The notes under the pieces: model-generated | The model's database searches: none | What the model saw: only the letters and a program-made list of their open reading frames with translations | Told to the model about the DNA's origin: nothing | Source of the DNA: Lonicera japonica | Taxonomy: Eukaryota > Streptophyta > Magnoliopsida > Dipsacales > Caprifoliaceae | Assembly: GCA_021464415.1 (NCBI GenBank) | Contig: CM038465.1 | Span: forward strand, 81,006,919 to 81,070,918 | Length of the DNA: 64,000 nucleotides | Direction: 5' to 3' | Made by a program: the position numbers and the translations under genes | Shown: positions 25,964-38,499 of the stretch, in pieces | How the letters are laid out: each line of letters opens with the position of its first letter | How positions within the stretch are numbered: the stretch's first letter is position 1

Positions 25964-27700
25964 TCTCCAGTCAGGGACGGATCTATAGAGGAGCAAAGGT
26001 GGTTAAGTGACCCCTGCAACATCTGAAATCTGCCATTAAAAGGGAGAAATTTGACCCCTGCACAGTGTTTGATAAAAGGTCCCAAAGAGGCAGGCCAGAC
26101 TAAGTTGCTGCTTTGGTGCAGTGCTGCTCGCCTGTTTCTTTTTTTTTCTCCCCTCCATGTTAAAAGGACGTCGTTCTACTAATGGTTTTTTTTATTTATT
26201 TTAGAAGGAGTGATAAATTAGCTTTGGTTCTCGATTTCATTTGCCAAACCCTTAAAAGAAAAAAGGGCGATCGTCTCACACTCCCATCTTCTTCCTTCGT
26301 CTCACACAGCCACGCTCCAAGCCTCCATATTAATTCAGCCAAAAATTAAGGTACAGAGACCTGAAGTTCTCTCACTCTCTATATATTCATTATACTTCCT
26401 CTATAGTTTCTATTTAGTTGATGCCTTGAATCTTGATGAGAAATCATAGTAATTAGTAAAAGAGACGAATCATATTGTTATTTAATTTGCATATGTTTTC
26501 TTTCATTTTCTTGGATTAAGTGATGGATTAGATTTGGGATTTCGGAAAAATGACGAGTTCCGTCATTCCGTGATTTTGTAAACGAGGCAGGAGAAGTGGA
26601 GAACCAATTAGATTTTTAATGCTTATTTTTTTATTTTATTTTTGTGAATTGTGAGGATTTTTAATGTTTATTTTTAATGCCTATTTTTAATGCTTATTTA
26701 ATAAATATTCTTATATGTTTGATATTCTTTTGATTAGTTGATTAGTTATTATGTTATGTTTTTATTTTGGTTAGTTAATTTGAATAAATTAGGGTTATTT
26801 TTTATGTAATTAGATTGAATATGCTTTAGTTATGTTATATCTTGGATTAGTTTTTGTGTTTGTTAATTGTTGAAGATTCTTGTATATTTTTGTTTTATTG
26901 ATTGTTGTGAATTTATTTTGGTTGTTTGAATAAGTTAAGGACTTTTTTAAATAGATTTTATTTGTATTTGATAGTTATATTGTATGCTTTATTGATTATT
27001 TCTACAATTCTACCCAAACAGGTTATGGAACGATATTTTAAGAGAAAGTTCTCATCAACTACCTTTAGTTCGGATAACGTGGGTAGTTTAAGTGTAAGAG
27101 ATGTGGGTATTTCAAGAGATGTGGTGGGTAGTTTAAAAGAAAGCGAGTTGCAAGATGTATTGGCTAATCTTCCTGCTAGGGGTGTAAATGGATATTCGAA
27201 AATTCGAATCCGTTCCGTATTCGAATCCGAATTTTGAGGGTATTTGTCCGAATGGATATTCGAAAGAAAGGACTTGGATAGTGCATTTAATTATCCGAAG
27301 AAACGGATACGGATATGGATAACGATCATATCCGACGAGGATAATCCGTATCCGAAGTGGATTATCCATATATAAGGATATCCGTTTTACCGGATACCCG
27401 GATCCGCTATAATTTAGTATATATAATTTATATATGTCTATATTATGTCACCTTAAGTTTTAGGTTGGTGTCTAAAATATGGCCCAATTAATATAATAAA
27501 ATCTTTTAAATCTAAAAAAAAAAAAACATCAAAAAGGAAAGGAAAAAAGAAAAAAAAAACCTAACTCTTAATTTTCACATCACGCTGCGTCGCTGCCATT
27601 ATCGCTGCTATTTTCCAACTTCTCTAGTCAACTCTTGCGGACTTCTCTATTCAACTCCAATTTGATGGAGAATATACATGTACTTCATTACATCCTTTTA

Positions 27701-27860
27701 TCATATATTAATTTATTTTTTTATTAATATTGTATATATGTTTACTTTTTATTTTTTTTCTTGGTCTATTAATCTAATATTCATATATTAATTTATTTTT
27801 TTATTAATATTGTATATATGTTAACTTTTTATTTTTTTTATTGGTCTATTAATCTAATAC
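27701..27860. repeat. 80-bp tandem duplication inside the inner hAT
   Basis: Units 27701-27780 and 27781-27860 are identical except for three or four bases. Each begins TCATATATTAATTTATTTTT. Confidence 0.95.
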
Positions 27861-27866
27861 TTTTAG

Positions 27867-28064
27867 GGTTGATTGAGTTGGTATGGATTCGAATACTACG
27901 CTATCATGGTTTAGGTTCGAATCTTACTGCCAATAGCCCCTCTTGATTGGGAATATATTAGTTTAGGGGTATACTCTACATGTGCGCAATAAAATAATTA
28001 GTCTCTAATTTAAAAATTGTGAAGATAAATAATGTATGTATATATATTGTATTGTATTGTATTG
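27867..28064 (+). mobile_element. SINE-like insertion inside the inner hAT
   Basis: An A-box-like GATTGAGTTGGTA (27871-27883) and a B-box-like GGTTCGAATC (27914-27923) are spaced as in tRNA-derived Pol III promoters. The stretch ends in a TTGTA/TTG-rich tail (about 28047-28064). No clear target duplication was found, so this is tentative. Confidence 0.4.
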
Positions 28065-28624
28065 CAAATTTGTTACAAAACTGAGATGATAAATTGATAA
28101 TGAAAAGAAATTCAATTATGGAATAAAAGTTTGTCACCATTATTTCGGTGAGATATGACATAAGAATAATTATGAGAGCTTTATTTGTATGTGATCTATC
28201 TACTATAGAAAGATTCTATACTCATATATATACATATATTTCGTACGTATATACGAGGCCTTTGTCAATCGCGTTATATATATATATATAATATTTTATT
28301 ATGTGCACACGCGATGTGTATTGATTAAGCCTTGTGGCATGTCTAGCCCCCTAAACTGTGTTGTCTTCCCTCACTTAAACTTTTTGTAACCAGTATATAT
28401 ATATGTTTTCTTTTTCCCTTTTATAATTTACTGCCAATATAAGTCACTTTTGCAAGATTTTTATCATTCAATTAATTAATACCTAAGATATATCAAATGC
28501 AATCCATAAAAAAACATAGAAAATATGAAAACTTATTTACACTTGGACTGCATTAATTAAATTTTGGCAACTTGATTGTTTTACACTTTTCTATGTTTTT
28601 TTTTTTTGTTTTTTGCAGAGCAAT

Positions 28625-30782
28625 ATGTCTAATGCTAGTCAAAGTAATAACTCGACTCATATTCTAGTGGATGATGTTACACCTGACCCTCCTAGCATTG
28701 ATGGTGAAAACAAAGATGTTGGTGCTAATGATCCTTTGAAAAAGCAGTCAAAGAAACTAACCTCTAATGTTTGGAACGATTTCGATAGGGAAGTTCATCC
28801 TGACAATGTTACTAAAACCGCCATTTGCAAACATTGCAAAAGAAAGTTTAATGCTGCAAGTGGAATGGGGACAACTCACTTGCGTAATCACCTTGCTACT
28901 TGTAAACGTAAGCCTAAGAGTGGTGGTGACATTAGACAAAGACTTATTGGTCCGGTTAAATCAGGAGATGATATGGTTCCAAAGTTTGGTAACCATAAAT
29001 TTAACCCTGAGGTGGAGAAAGCTCTCTTTGCACAAATGATTGCTAGGCATGATTATCCTTTTCTTATGGCTGAGCATGAATATTTCAGGTACTGGCTTTC
29101 ATATTGTATGCCAACATATAAATTTCGTTCAAGAAATACAGTAAAAAATGATCTGAAAAAAAGTTTCACTAATGAGAAAGAAAAACTTTACAAAAATCTT
29201 GAAAATCTTTCATCAAGAGTTAGCCTTACTACTGATATATGGAGTCCTAAGCATCAAGGAACTGGGTATTGTTGTTTAACTTGTCACTACATAGATGATC
29301 AATGGAATCTACGTAAGAAGATAATTGCTTTTTATTGGATTGAATGTCCTCATGACGCTGTGAATGTAGCCGAATGGATAAAGACTCGTATCTTAGAATG
29401 GAACATCGATAAAAAACTTATGACCATTGTAGTGGATAATGCTAGTTACAATGGACCCATGGTTAACCATATTAAATCGTGGTTGCATTCTAAGAAAGCA
29501 CTTCTTCGAAATGGTGAAATGTTTCATACTAGGTGCACTGCACATATCCTTAATTTGATTGTGAAAAATGGGTTAAAGGTGATTGATAGTTTTCTTGAAA
29601 AAATTTGAAATAGTGTTAAGCATGTAGGTTCCTCGCTTCAAAGACAACAAATATAGAAGGTTGCTTTAAGGCAAACACAATTAAATTCTAAAAGGAATAT
29701 ATAATTAGATTGCCAAACTAGATGGAATGCTACTTATCTTATGCTTGAGAATGCTATTGAAGTCAAAATGGCTTTTGAGCGTTTGGCGGAATTGGATCGA
29801 GATTACAAGTGGCTCCCAAGTGATCAAGATTGGGAACGGGGTAAGAAGATTTGTGAATGTTTGAAAGTTTTTTATGATATGACAAATCGTCTTTCAGGAA
29901 CAAAATATCCAACTGCAAACTATTATTTTAACGACGTGTGTCATATTAATTTTCAATTAATGCAGTGGCAACACAGTAATGTTGATTATATAAGCTTGAT
30001 GGCCTTGAAAATGCAAGAAAAGTTTGACAAATATTGGATTGACTGTAGTTTGATGTTGACATTTGGACTTGTGCTTGACCCTCGATATAAAATGGAGTTT
30101 GTTCAGTTTGCCTACCGAGAGATATACGATTCTATTGCAGAGAGTTACATACGTAGAGTTCACGCCACATTGTATGAGTTGTTTGCTGAGTACAAGAACT
30201 CTAACCATGAGTCTTCACGTGTTGCTGTCACTATTGGTGATAGGTCTGAACAATCTTCCTATGACAAAGATAATAACGTTGAGAATCTTAGCCAGCCTAT
30301 ATCTGCATTTACAGGAGGATTTAAGAAATACATTAGGGAGCGCTCTACCACTTCATTTACGGTGCAAAAGTCAGAAATGGAGCAATACTTAGAAGAGACC
30401 TTATTCCCTTTGGATGAGAATAACGAGCTTTCATTTGATATATTACATTGGTGGAAACTTAATGGTCCAAAGTTTCCAATTCTTGCGAAGATGGCTCGTG
30501 ATATTTTGGCTATTCCAGTAACTACTGTTGCGTCAGAATCTGCTTTTAGTTGGGGGCGTAGAATTGTAGATGACACAAGTTCTTCTTTGGCTTCCGAGAC
30601 AGTTGAGACTCTTATTTGCATGAAAGATTGGTTGCCTTCAGTCGTTAATGAACTAAGTAAGTCAATTATACTTGTACTACTAGTATAACTGTGATATACA
30701 CTTAATCAAGTACTTACACTATTTGTTTTATTTCAAATATCTTATTTTAGAAAATCTGAAGGTTTCTAGCGAGAAGGAATAA
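28625..30782 (+). pseudogene. BED-finger hAT transposase, RICESLEEPER/DAYSLEEPER type (three clustered stops)
   Basis: The start ATG (28625) follows a polypyrimidine tract and TTTTGCAG, so a 5'UTR intron is likely. Order: a BED zinc finger (residues about 45-100, C-X2-C then HLRNHLATC); an RNase H-like transposase core including SLTTDIWSP, VVDNASYN and HTRCTAHILNLIV; then a conserved linker and TRWNATYLMLE; YFNDVC; LDPRYK; and the C-terminal dimerisation domain (LAIPVTTVASESAFSWGRRI). Stops at 29606-29608 (TGA), 29654-29656 (TAG) and 29702-29704 (TAA) interrupt an otherwise continuous frame, all within 100 bases and without a shift. A last small exon is likely: donor GTAAGT at 30657, acceptor ending 30750, stop at 30780-30782. 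Intact, it would be about 690 residues, normal for the family. Confidence 0.88.
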
Positions 30783-33700
30783 AGTGTTGAAATCTACTAG
30801 CAGGTTATTAACTTTCTCAACTCTCTTGTAGTTGAATTCATAGTTAAAGAAATTTTTTTACTTATAACTTTATTAAGAAAAAAAAACAATCTTGAATGCA
30901 GTTGATTGAAGTCCGATGCTAGACAGAAGATGACTTTTGATGGATAAATACTAATGGGAGCAAGCTCTTAACTCTTAAGCTTTAATATTGGTGTCTTTTT
31001 TTCTTTTTCTTTTTTTCTTTTTCTTTTCTTTGTGATAAAAATTTTAGTTTATGGCACACCTTTTCTTTTTATGAACCGAGAGAACTTATTTATTGTTTTA
31101 GGCTTATGAATTTATTTTTTCTAAGTGAATTTTGCCTTATCTTAGTTATACATTTATTTATTTAGGTGATAGAGTGCTTTTTGGATCAATTTTTTTAAGA
31201 TTGCATTATTTATTTCCTGCAAAATGGTAAATTTTGTAGGCTGTCCATGGGATAAAGCAAAAATATATTTCATCTTACATCATTTTAATATCTTTTACAC
31301 TTCTATTAATAATCATTTTTGTTAGTTTATTTGTTATATTTATATATCTATAACATTGAGTTTTCTAACATGAAAGGTATATATGAGCCGTATCAAATTT
31401 AAAAGGTAATGATTTTCAACTTTGATTTTTTATTTGACTTTATATGATTATGTTATAATTTTATTGTAAATCTTATTTGGTTATAGAATGGAAATAAAAG
31501 AAATTCATTCAGGTGTGCTAAGCAATTAGATTATGTTCTATTGATTGACTTACTCGATCCGTAGGCAAATCGTTCAAATCTTCACGGTAGCAAGTGTGCC
31601 TCGTCATATCCAAGGCGTATTTGAGATATAAAAGGTTAGTATTTATTTTAAAACTTTTTTTATTGCTTCATTTTGCTTCTAAGATTTGTAAATTATTTTG
31701 TCTTCATTAAAAAATTATATAATCAAATATACTTTAAAGTTGAACTAATTTTTAGATTAACAAAATATTGGGCCGTAAGACTATAGTTAAAAAGGAAAAT
31801 GCCAAAATGGATAGGATATTATCTGAATTCGAGAAATCCGAAAGGATGTGGATAAGAATAGTTGAAGATACTATCCGAAGGGATAAGGATAAGGATTTGG
31901 ATAGTAAATTTAAAAAAGGATAGGGATAATGAATAGTGTGCTATCCGCTCCGTATCCGATCCGTTTACACCCCTACTTCCTGCAGACCCTGGGCTTCGAC
32001 CTCAAATGTTAGATTATGATCCTAACATTCGAGATGAAGTTCGAAGAGCATATCTACAAAAGGGTCCATGTCAACCTAAGGATTACACATTTCCACAAAC
32101 CGATCTTTCAGGGTATGATCGACGCTTTAATGTCAAGTGGTTTGATGAGTTTGACTGGTTGGAATACAATATTAGTAAAGATGTTGCATTTTTCCTTTAT
32201 TGTTATCTCTTCAAATCTAATTTCAAATTTGGTCAAGGCTGTAGCGATGTCTTCACCGAGGTGGCTTTTAGAAATTAGAAGAAGAAAGATAAAATTAGGC
32301 AACATGTTGGAGGTGTTGGGAGTGTTAATAATCAATCTAGACAATATTGTGTGGATCTTATGAATCAGAAGCAACACATTCAAACAGTTTTGATAAAGTA
32401 ATCAGACCAAGGTCGCATTGATTATCACATTTGCTCGACAACTTCTCTTGATTATGTGAGATTTTTATTGAAGCAAGGTCTTCCTTTTCGTGGCAATGAT
32501 GAGAATGACACTTCAAACAACAAGGGGAATTATGTAAAACTCTTACAATTTCTTGTTGATCATGATGAAAAAATTAAGGTTGTTGTGTTGGAAAATGCTC
32601 TAGGGAATCTTAAGCTAATAGCTTCAACAATTCAAAAAGATCTTGTGAACGCTTGTGCAACTAAAACTACTAAGAAAATCATTAAGGATATGGTTGGCGC
32701 CTTCTTCTCCTTATTAGTTGATGAATCACGTGATATATCAGTCAAAGAACAAATCGCGGTGGTGTTTCGTTATGTGGACAAAAGAAGGTATGTAATTAAA
32801 AAGTTTGTGGGCATTTAACATGTTAGCGACACTATATCAAACTCACTGAAAAAGGCCATTGACACATTGTTTTTAAGAGAAGAATTGAGCATTTTCATGT
32901 TAAGAGGACAAGGATATGATGGAGCTAGTAATATGAAGGGTGAGTTCAATGGTCTTAAAACACAGATTTTGAAAAAAAATCCTTATGCCTATTATATTCA
33001 TTGTTTTGCACATCAACTTTAATTAGCTCTTGTGGCCGTGGCAAAGGAAAACGCTGATGTTGCCACTTTCTTCACATCTTGCAATAGCTTGGTTAATGTT
33101 GTTGGAGCATGATGTAGGCAACGTGACATGCTTAGAGATCAACTACAAAATGATATTACAGAAGCTCTTGAAAATGAAGATCTTCCAACGGGGCGAGGCT
33201 TAAATCAAGAAACTTCTCTCAAGCGTGCCGGTGATACACGTTAGAACTCACATTATGGTACGTTACTTAGTATTATTTCCATGTTCAAAACTGTGGTGAA
33301 GGTGCTTAAATTGATTATTGAGGATGGCTCCACTGATAATATAGGTGAAGCAAATAGGTCTTTGAGAGAAATACAATCTTTTGAGTTTGTATTTCACTTT
33401 TTTTTATGAGATCTTTATTGGGAGCCACAAATGATTTGTCACAAGCATTACAAAGAAAAGACCAAGATATTGGGAATGCAATGTCTTTAGTCAAAGATTG
33501 CAAGTACACACTACAAGATATGAGAGATAATGGATTTGAAGCTTTACTTGATCAAGTATTTTCCTTTTGTGGCAAACATGATATTGAGGTTCCAAACATG
33601 GATGATGCATATGTAGTTCAGTGGAAATCACGTCGCAGAGCTCCTAGAATAACACAAATCCATCATTATCGTGTCGACATCTTCATTGAAATCATTGAGT

Positions 33701-34359
33701 GGCAACTTACATAATTAAATCATCGCTTTAGTGAGGTAAATACTGAGTTTCTTCTTTGTTTTCCATGTTTGAGTCTGAATGATTCAGTCATAGCTTTTGA
33801 CAAATAAAAGCTTATTTGTTTTGATGAATTTTATCCTTAAGAATTTACTCCCTGATACCTCTTGGCACTTGAAAATCAACTTGGGATTTATTTTCATCAT
33901 ATGCGTATGAAAAGCGAATTTTCTCAACTGAAAAGGATTGGTGCCCTTGCAAGGAAAATGGTGGAGAAAGAGTTGCATAGAACATTTAATTATGTTTATT
34001 TGCTCCTGACACCAGCCTTAACTTTACCAGTTGCAACTGCTTCAATGGATAGAGCATTTTCTGCTATGAATGTTATCAAAGATCCTCTTCGCAACCGAAT
34101 GGGAGATCAATGGTTGAGTGATAACTTACTTGTTTATATTGAGAAAGATGTGTTTGTTTGTATTGATAATGAAATTATAATGGGACGTTTTCAGAATATG
34201 AAAACTCGTCATGGACAATTGTAATGTGGTTTTTTCTATTAATTATGAATTATAAATTCTTGTTTCATTTTTATGGGTTTATTTTTGCATAGAAAGTTTT
34301 TACCCTTTTAAACGTTGACCCCCGCAAGGAAAATTCTTGGATCCATCCCTGTCTCCAGT

Positions 34360-36803
34360 AGTATTTTTTGTAAGCATTTTCCTTTAAGAATTAAATATCA
34401 AGTTAAAGCTTTTGTTGACATTGCTTCTAAATTGATGATACTAAACTTTTGTACCATATAAGAATGTTTTGATCACTTCCACTGAGAAGAGAAGAAGAAC
34501 TCCTTTTGTTGCAATTCCTATGAGAAGAATTCTATATCTTGTAGACATGTGAAAAAATAAATAATATAGTTTTGTAATTAATTAATAATTTTTAATAACT
34601 TAAGTGATGAAAAGATGAATTAGCGGCCTTTTTTTAATGTATACAAATCGGGGTGAATATAATGAATTATACGCTATTTTTTAGGTTAATATTAACGTAA
34701 GTTTAATTTTTAGTGGGATGAGAATACAGATTATATGAGTACATTTAAAAACATCCTTATCATATAGCTAGCTAGCAAACTTTTGTCAGGAAAAGGTTAA
34801 TCGATACTATATATATATATGCATTTCATAAAAAAAGGAAAGATTTCAAACCATGAATATACGGAGGTTCGGAGCTAGCTAATTAATTATCAACATGGGC
34901 TATTGTACGTAAGAAAGAACATGCTGCTGCCATGCACGATTTATTTAGACCAATCAAGAAATTTTATAAGCTAGCAATCAAATTTTCATGATTGAATAGT
35001 AGTTAAGAAACAACATACCAATTGAACAAGCGAACTATTTTAGTTGATAAGGTATTTATTTGATTTAAAAAAAAAATCTTGAATCTGAGTTTCGTTTGAA
35101 ATAGAAAGATATTTGGTTATATTGTAATAGAGAAAAAATAAATTAAACCTACTTTTTTTATTTTTAAAAATAGAAGAAAGAAATAAATGACATACAAATT
35201 GAAAGAAGAAACTTCGAACATCTTTGGGTCAAAATTTAGGGAAGATTTTTGCGAACTTCAATCATATACATATACTAATAGCCGGAAGCATCATGCCTAA
35301 TTAATTAAAGCCTCAGCATGCAACATACCGTGTTATACATATATATATATATATTAGCATATTACCCGTGCGATGCACAAACGTTATATAAATAATTTTT
35401 TATAAGTATATATATTGTATTTATTTTTGTGTATATATATCTATACTTATATGATTATAATCAAGTAATTTCAAATATAAAATTTATCAAATCAAGTAAT
35501 AAACATGAGTTTACGTAAATGACAAATAATAGTATATATTGAATAAATAAATTTTATTACATCATCTAGTAGATTGAAATACAATTATTATATGTTATTA
35601 TTATAATAATAATTATTATAGCAATTATTAGGGCAATTAATATAATAATTAATAAGAGAAAGAGTATTAAGTGTGTTATTATTACAACAATTATTATAGT
35701 AATTAATAAGAGAGATAGTATGACTTTCTCTGTAATATTATAATAGTATATGATATGATATATATATATATATATATATGGATGAGTTTTTAATAGGTAT
35801 CATATCTCTCTACTAATTGATAGGTACCGACAATAATTAATACGCACTGGTGAGGTGGCAACACGTACCTTTAACATGTTATAGCAGGTTAAGGTGACTG
35901 GTTTTATTTTTTTTAATTAATCTTTAGGATCAAATAAACTCATATGTATATCTACCATACGATAAATAATACCATCAATTTATTGAAATTTTTACTTTCT
36001 TTCTAGTAGAAGGTTTACATATTCTCTTTGAAAATCTGACTATACTGGTATGGAAAGACTAACATTTTCTAAAAAAGCGTTTCTTATAACTTGAAATTAT
36101 ATTTAAAAAACCAAAATATTATTTTTAATTAAATTAATGGCAAAAAATGCAACTTAATTATTTTGATAAGTTAATTGATATTATCCTCAAAAATTAAGAT
36201 TTTTAATTTAAAATATCTGAAAAAAGATATTGGACTTTTAAATTAAAATGGAAGATGAGTAAAATTTTGGAACTTAATTTGAAAATATATATATATATAT
36301 GATTGAAGAATATTTGTCTGTAAAAACTTGATTCAAATATAGGTAAAATGCCACATAAGACCTTGTCTCCTACTGTGCAATCCACAATCATATAATTCAT
36401 TACTTTTTTCTTAAATTTAATAAAAGTACAAAAAAAAATAAAAGAAAAGAAGTGGAAATGGTTGTGGATGTGGATGTGGAAGAAGTCATTTTGCATGTTT
36501 ACACACAACGCGCTTAAATAGACAAAAGTCATCAATAATTAATTATAATGAGATAATTTTTTAACCGCATATAATTTTAAATAATATGTATATTCTAAGC
36601 ATTGTATATGCATAGTAGCAAATTTTGAGATGGTCATATTTTACATGGGTAAAGAATAGAGATTTCATAAATTGGAATAAAAAAATCATGGAATGAATTT
36701 TTAATTGAAGATTCCTTAAAATTAAATGAAAAAAAAATGACAAATCATCAGGTAACAACAAATTAATCACTTAACCTTTCATTTAATACTTTTTTATTTC
36801 TTT
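34360..36803. other. Intergenic, no gene seen
   Basis: AT-rich; short open frames only. AT runs lie at about 35336-35354 and 35759-35779. The sequence at 35355-35390 (ATTACCCGTGCGATGCAC) resembles a transposon end common in plants, but no partner end was identified. Confidence 0.55.
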
Positions 36804-36943
36804 AATGTGCATAGGGGCGGATGTATGTATTGGGAAAGGGGGGGCCATGGTCCCCCCCCCCAATATTATATATATATATATATAAATATTAAGTCTATAA
36901 AATTTTAATTGTGGTCTCCCCCAAAATAAAACCCGCAAAAATA

Positions 36944-36963
36944 GGAGAGAGAGAGAGAGAGAG
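36944..36963. repeat. (GA)n microsatellite in the deleted hAT leader
   Basis: About ten GA units, in the presumed 5'UTR of the element's gene. Confidence 0.85.
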
Positions 36964-37801
36964 CTCTTGAGAGAAAAACCGCAACCACTCTGCCTCTAAT
37001 TACGATGCAGCTACCTCGCTATTATCGATCGTCCGCCGGGCGCCAGCAATCATAACTACAAGTCTACAACTACTCCATCTCTCATCTCTGTAAGTGCATA
37101 CTCCATAGTCCATGATTTAGATTTATTTATTTTTGGTAATTTAGGGCTTAATCAAATTGAATGTGTGAAGTGAAAACTTGAAAGAAGAAAAATTGAGAGA
37201 TGATAGCACTATAAATTTGTAATTTAGTGTGGATGATTGTATATATATATATAAATATAATGCTGAGAGGCGAGAGAGAAATGAGCCGGTAAGGAGGGGA
37301 GGCCCAGGAGGGTTTTTTTGCTTTGTTTGCTATGTTGTTGCCTTGTTGGCTGTGCTGGTACCCAAAAGAAGGTCAATTTTACTTAATTAATTTAATAGAT
37401 TTCTTCATTCCTCATACTTATTAATTATTTTTGTACTTACCCCATAAAATTAAATGGTTTGTTTTTGTTTAGGAAATGTCATTATTGGATTGTTACTGTT
37501 TTTACTGCATAAAGAAAAAAAAAGAAGATTCAATTCTTGATGAGTTTAAAATTTTTAGGATGTATTGTATAACTTTTATTTTTTAAGGGATTTAGTTCTT
37601 GTTGATACTTTATAAGGATTTAGGATATTTCTCGCACAATGTAATAATATTCACCTCACATTTTTTGTATATTCCACGTAGTATTTAGTTCCAAATGCTA
37701 ACTCCTCATTTCTTATAATTAAATTGATACTCACATTTCTTATGTTTCCTTATATTTTATATATACTAATATTTTGTTTTTCAATTTTTCATTTTCTAGA
37801 T

Positions 37802-37891
37802 ATGGGAAAATCAACTACAATTGACTCTTTTTTCAAGAGGAAACATGTTCAAATTGTAGAAGATAATGTAGAACCATCGGTAGTTGATTAA
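37802..37891 (+). pseudogene. N-terminal remnant of a TTF/ZMYM1-type hAT transposase
   Basis: Begins MGKSTTIDSFFKRKHVQ and stops after 29 codons. The DSFFKRK start is characteristic of this family and parallels MERYFKRK at 27025. About 60 bases of 3' end follow directly, so nearly all of the coding region was lost by internal deletion. Confidence 0.75.
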
Positions 37892-37960
37892 GTATATTAC
37901 ACTGTTGAAAATTATATGGTCCCCCTATTAAAATTTCCTGGATCCGCCTCTGAATGCGCA

Positions 37961-38499
37961 TTAATTATGTTAACCAACTACTCATTTGATTTCAACTTTT
38001 AATTTTTTATCAAATAGTTAATATTATAGTAACTATTAATGGGCAGACAGAAGATAACTATTGAAATCACACCTATATTTTAATAATTTAGATTAAATGA
38101 GGTTAATTGTTTAATCTTTGATTATGTCTTTCCTCCACGACTTTTGTGGGTCCGTTTAATTTGGCATTCCATTCATAAGAAATGGGTGGTGTTATTTACA
38201 CCTCTAAATCTGTCACAAACACTCCATTTAAAATTTAACTAAAAACACATTTTAACACTTCTTTAATTATCATAAACATCCCTTTCCATTGCTTGATGTT
38301 AAATAAGTACTTAGCAATACACTCTTCTTATTAGGCTAGTCTCAAGGGGTGTTAGCGATTAAAAATTTATTTTAAGAGAGTGTTTATGATAAAAAAAATA
38401 TATTTGTAACAAATATGAAGGATGTAACTAATACTGTCCTAAGAAATAGAGGGCGGTGATTGAAAGTAAATATATTAAATCCCGAATTATTTAATGTAA
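37961..38499. other. Intergenic, no gene seen
   Basis: AT-rich sequence between the deleted hAT and the LINE fragment, with no recognisable coding sequence. Confidence 0.6.

Larger units (their letters stand above)
27177..31975 (+). mobile_element. Inner hAT element, 4.8 kb, inserted into the outer transposase gene
   Basis: Inverted ends TAGGGGTGTAAA (27177-27188) and TTTACACCCCTA (31964-31975) are perfect over 12 bases, with GGA following after one mismatch. The 8-bp target duplication CTTCCTGC (27169-27176, 31976-31983) is perfect and lies inside the outer element's second codon block. About 200 bases inside each end are dense in GGATA/TATCC and CCGTATCCG units (27187-27410 and 31807-31968), typical subterminal transposase-binding repeats. 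It carries a BED-finger transposase gene, an 80-bp tandem duplication and a SINE-like insertion. Confidence 0.93.
27025..34224 (+). pseudogene. Decayed TTF-type zinc-finger / ZMYM1-like hAT transposase (outer element)
   Basis: The reading starts MERYFKRKFSS (27025), is cut at 27176 by the inner hAT, and resumes at 31976 with LPADPGLRPQMLDYDP. Family features follow: AYLQKGPCQPKDYTFP; the TTF finger region WLEYNISKDVAFFLYCYLFK; DUF4371-like DESRDISVKEQIAVVFRYVD; LRGQGYDGASNMKGEFNGL; RKDQDIGNAMSLVKDC; and the hAT C-terminal dimerisation block LPVATASMDRAFSAM with NRMGDQWLSDNLLVYIEKD. At least nine in-frame stops (for example 32276-32278, 32816-32818, 33712-33714) and a frameshift near 33395-33405, beside a T run, disrupt it. 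It is certainly non-functional. Confidence 0.9.
25972..34351 (+). mobile_element. Outer hAT element (TTF/ZMYM1-type), split by a second hAT
   Basis: Inverted ends CAGGGACGGATC (25972-25983) and GATCCATCCCTG (34340-34351) differ at one base. They are flanked by the perfect 8-bp duplication TCTCCAGT (25964-25971 and 34352-34359), the hAT hallmark. Without the inner insertion and its duplicated 8 bases the element is about 3.57 kb. A 5' leader-like segment (about 26250-26350), a candidate donor ATTAAG/GTACAG and a 3' splice site ending at 27020 precede the transposase-like gene at 27025. The element is old: its coding sequence has many stops. Confidence 0.9.
36812..37952 (+). mobile_element. Internally deleted TTF-type hAT element, 1.14 kb
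   Basis: Ends TAGGGGCGGATG (36812) and GGATCCGCCTCTG (ending 37952) are inverted with mismatches. The 8-bp flanks are AATGTGCA and AATGCGCA (7 of 8). It carries a leader-like segment with a GA repeat (36944-36963) and a candidate donor CTCTGTAAGTG (about 37083-37093), and the first codons of a transposase. The rest of the gene is absent. The layout mirrors the 5' part of the outer hAT at 25972. Confidence 0.8.

Noticed and set aside
29741..30688. Independent hAT-dimerisation gene
   Set aside because: Same frame as the upstream BED-finger part with only stops between; it is the 3' half of one transposase.
35355..35390. Helitron-like end (ATTACCCGTGCGATGCAC)
   Set aside because: Only one end is recognisable. 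Similar stretches at 39162 and 8105 are degraded, and no CTRR end with hairpin was found.
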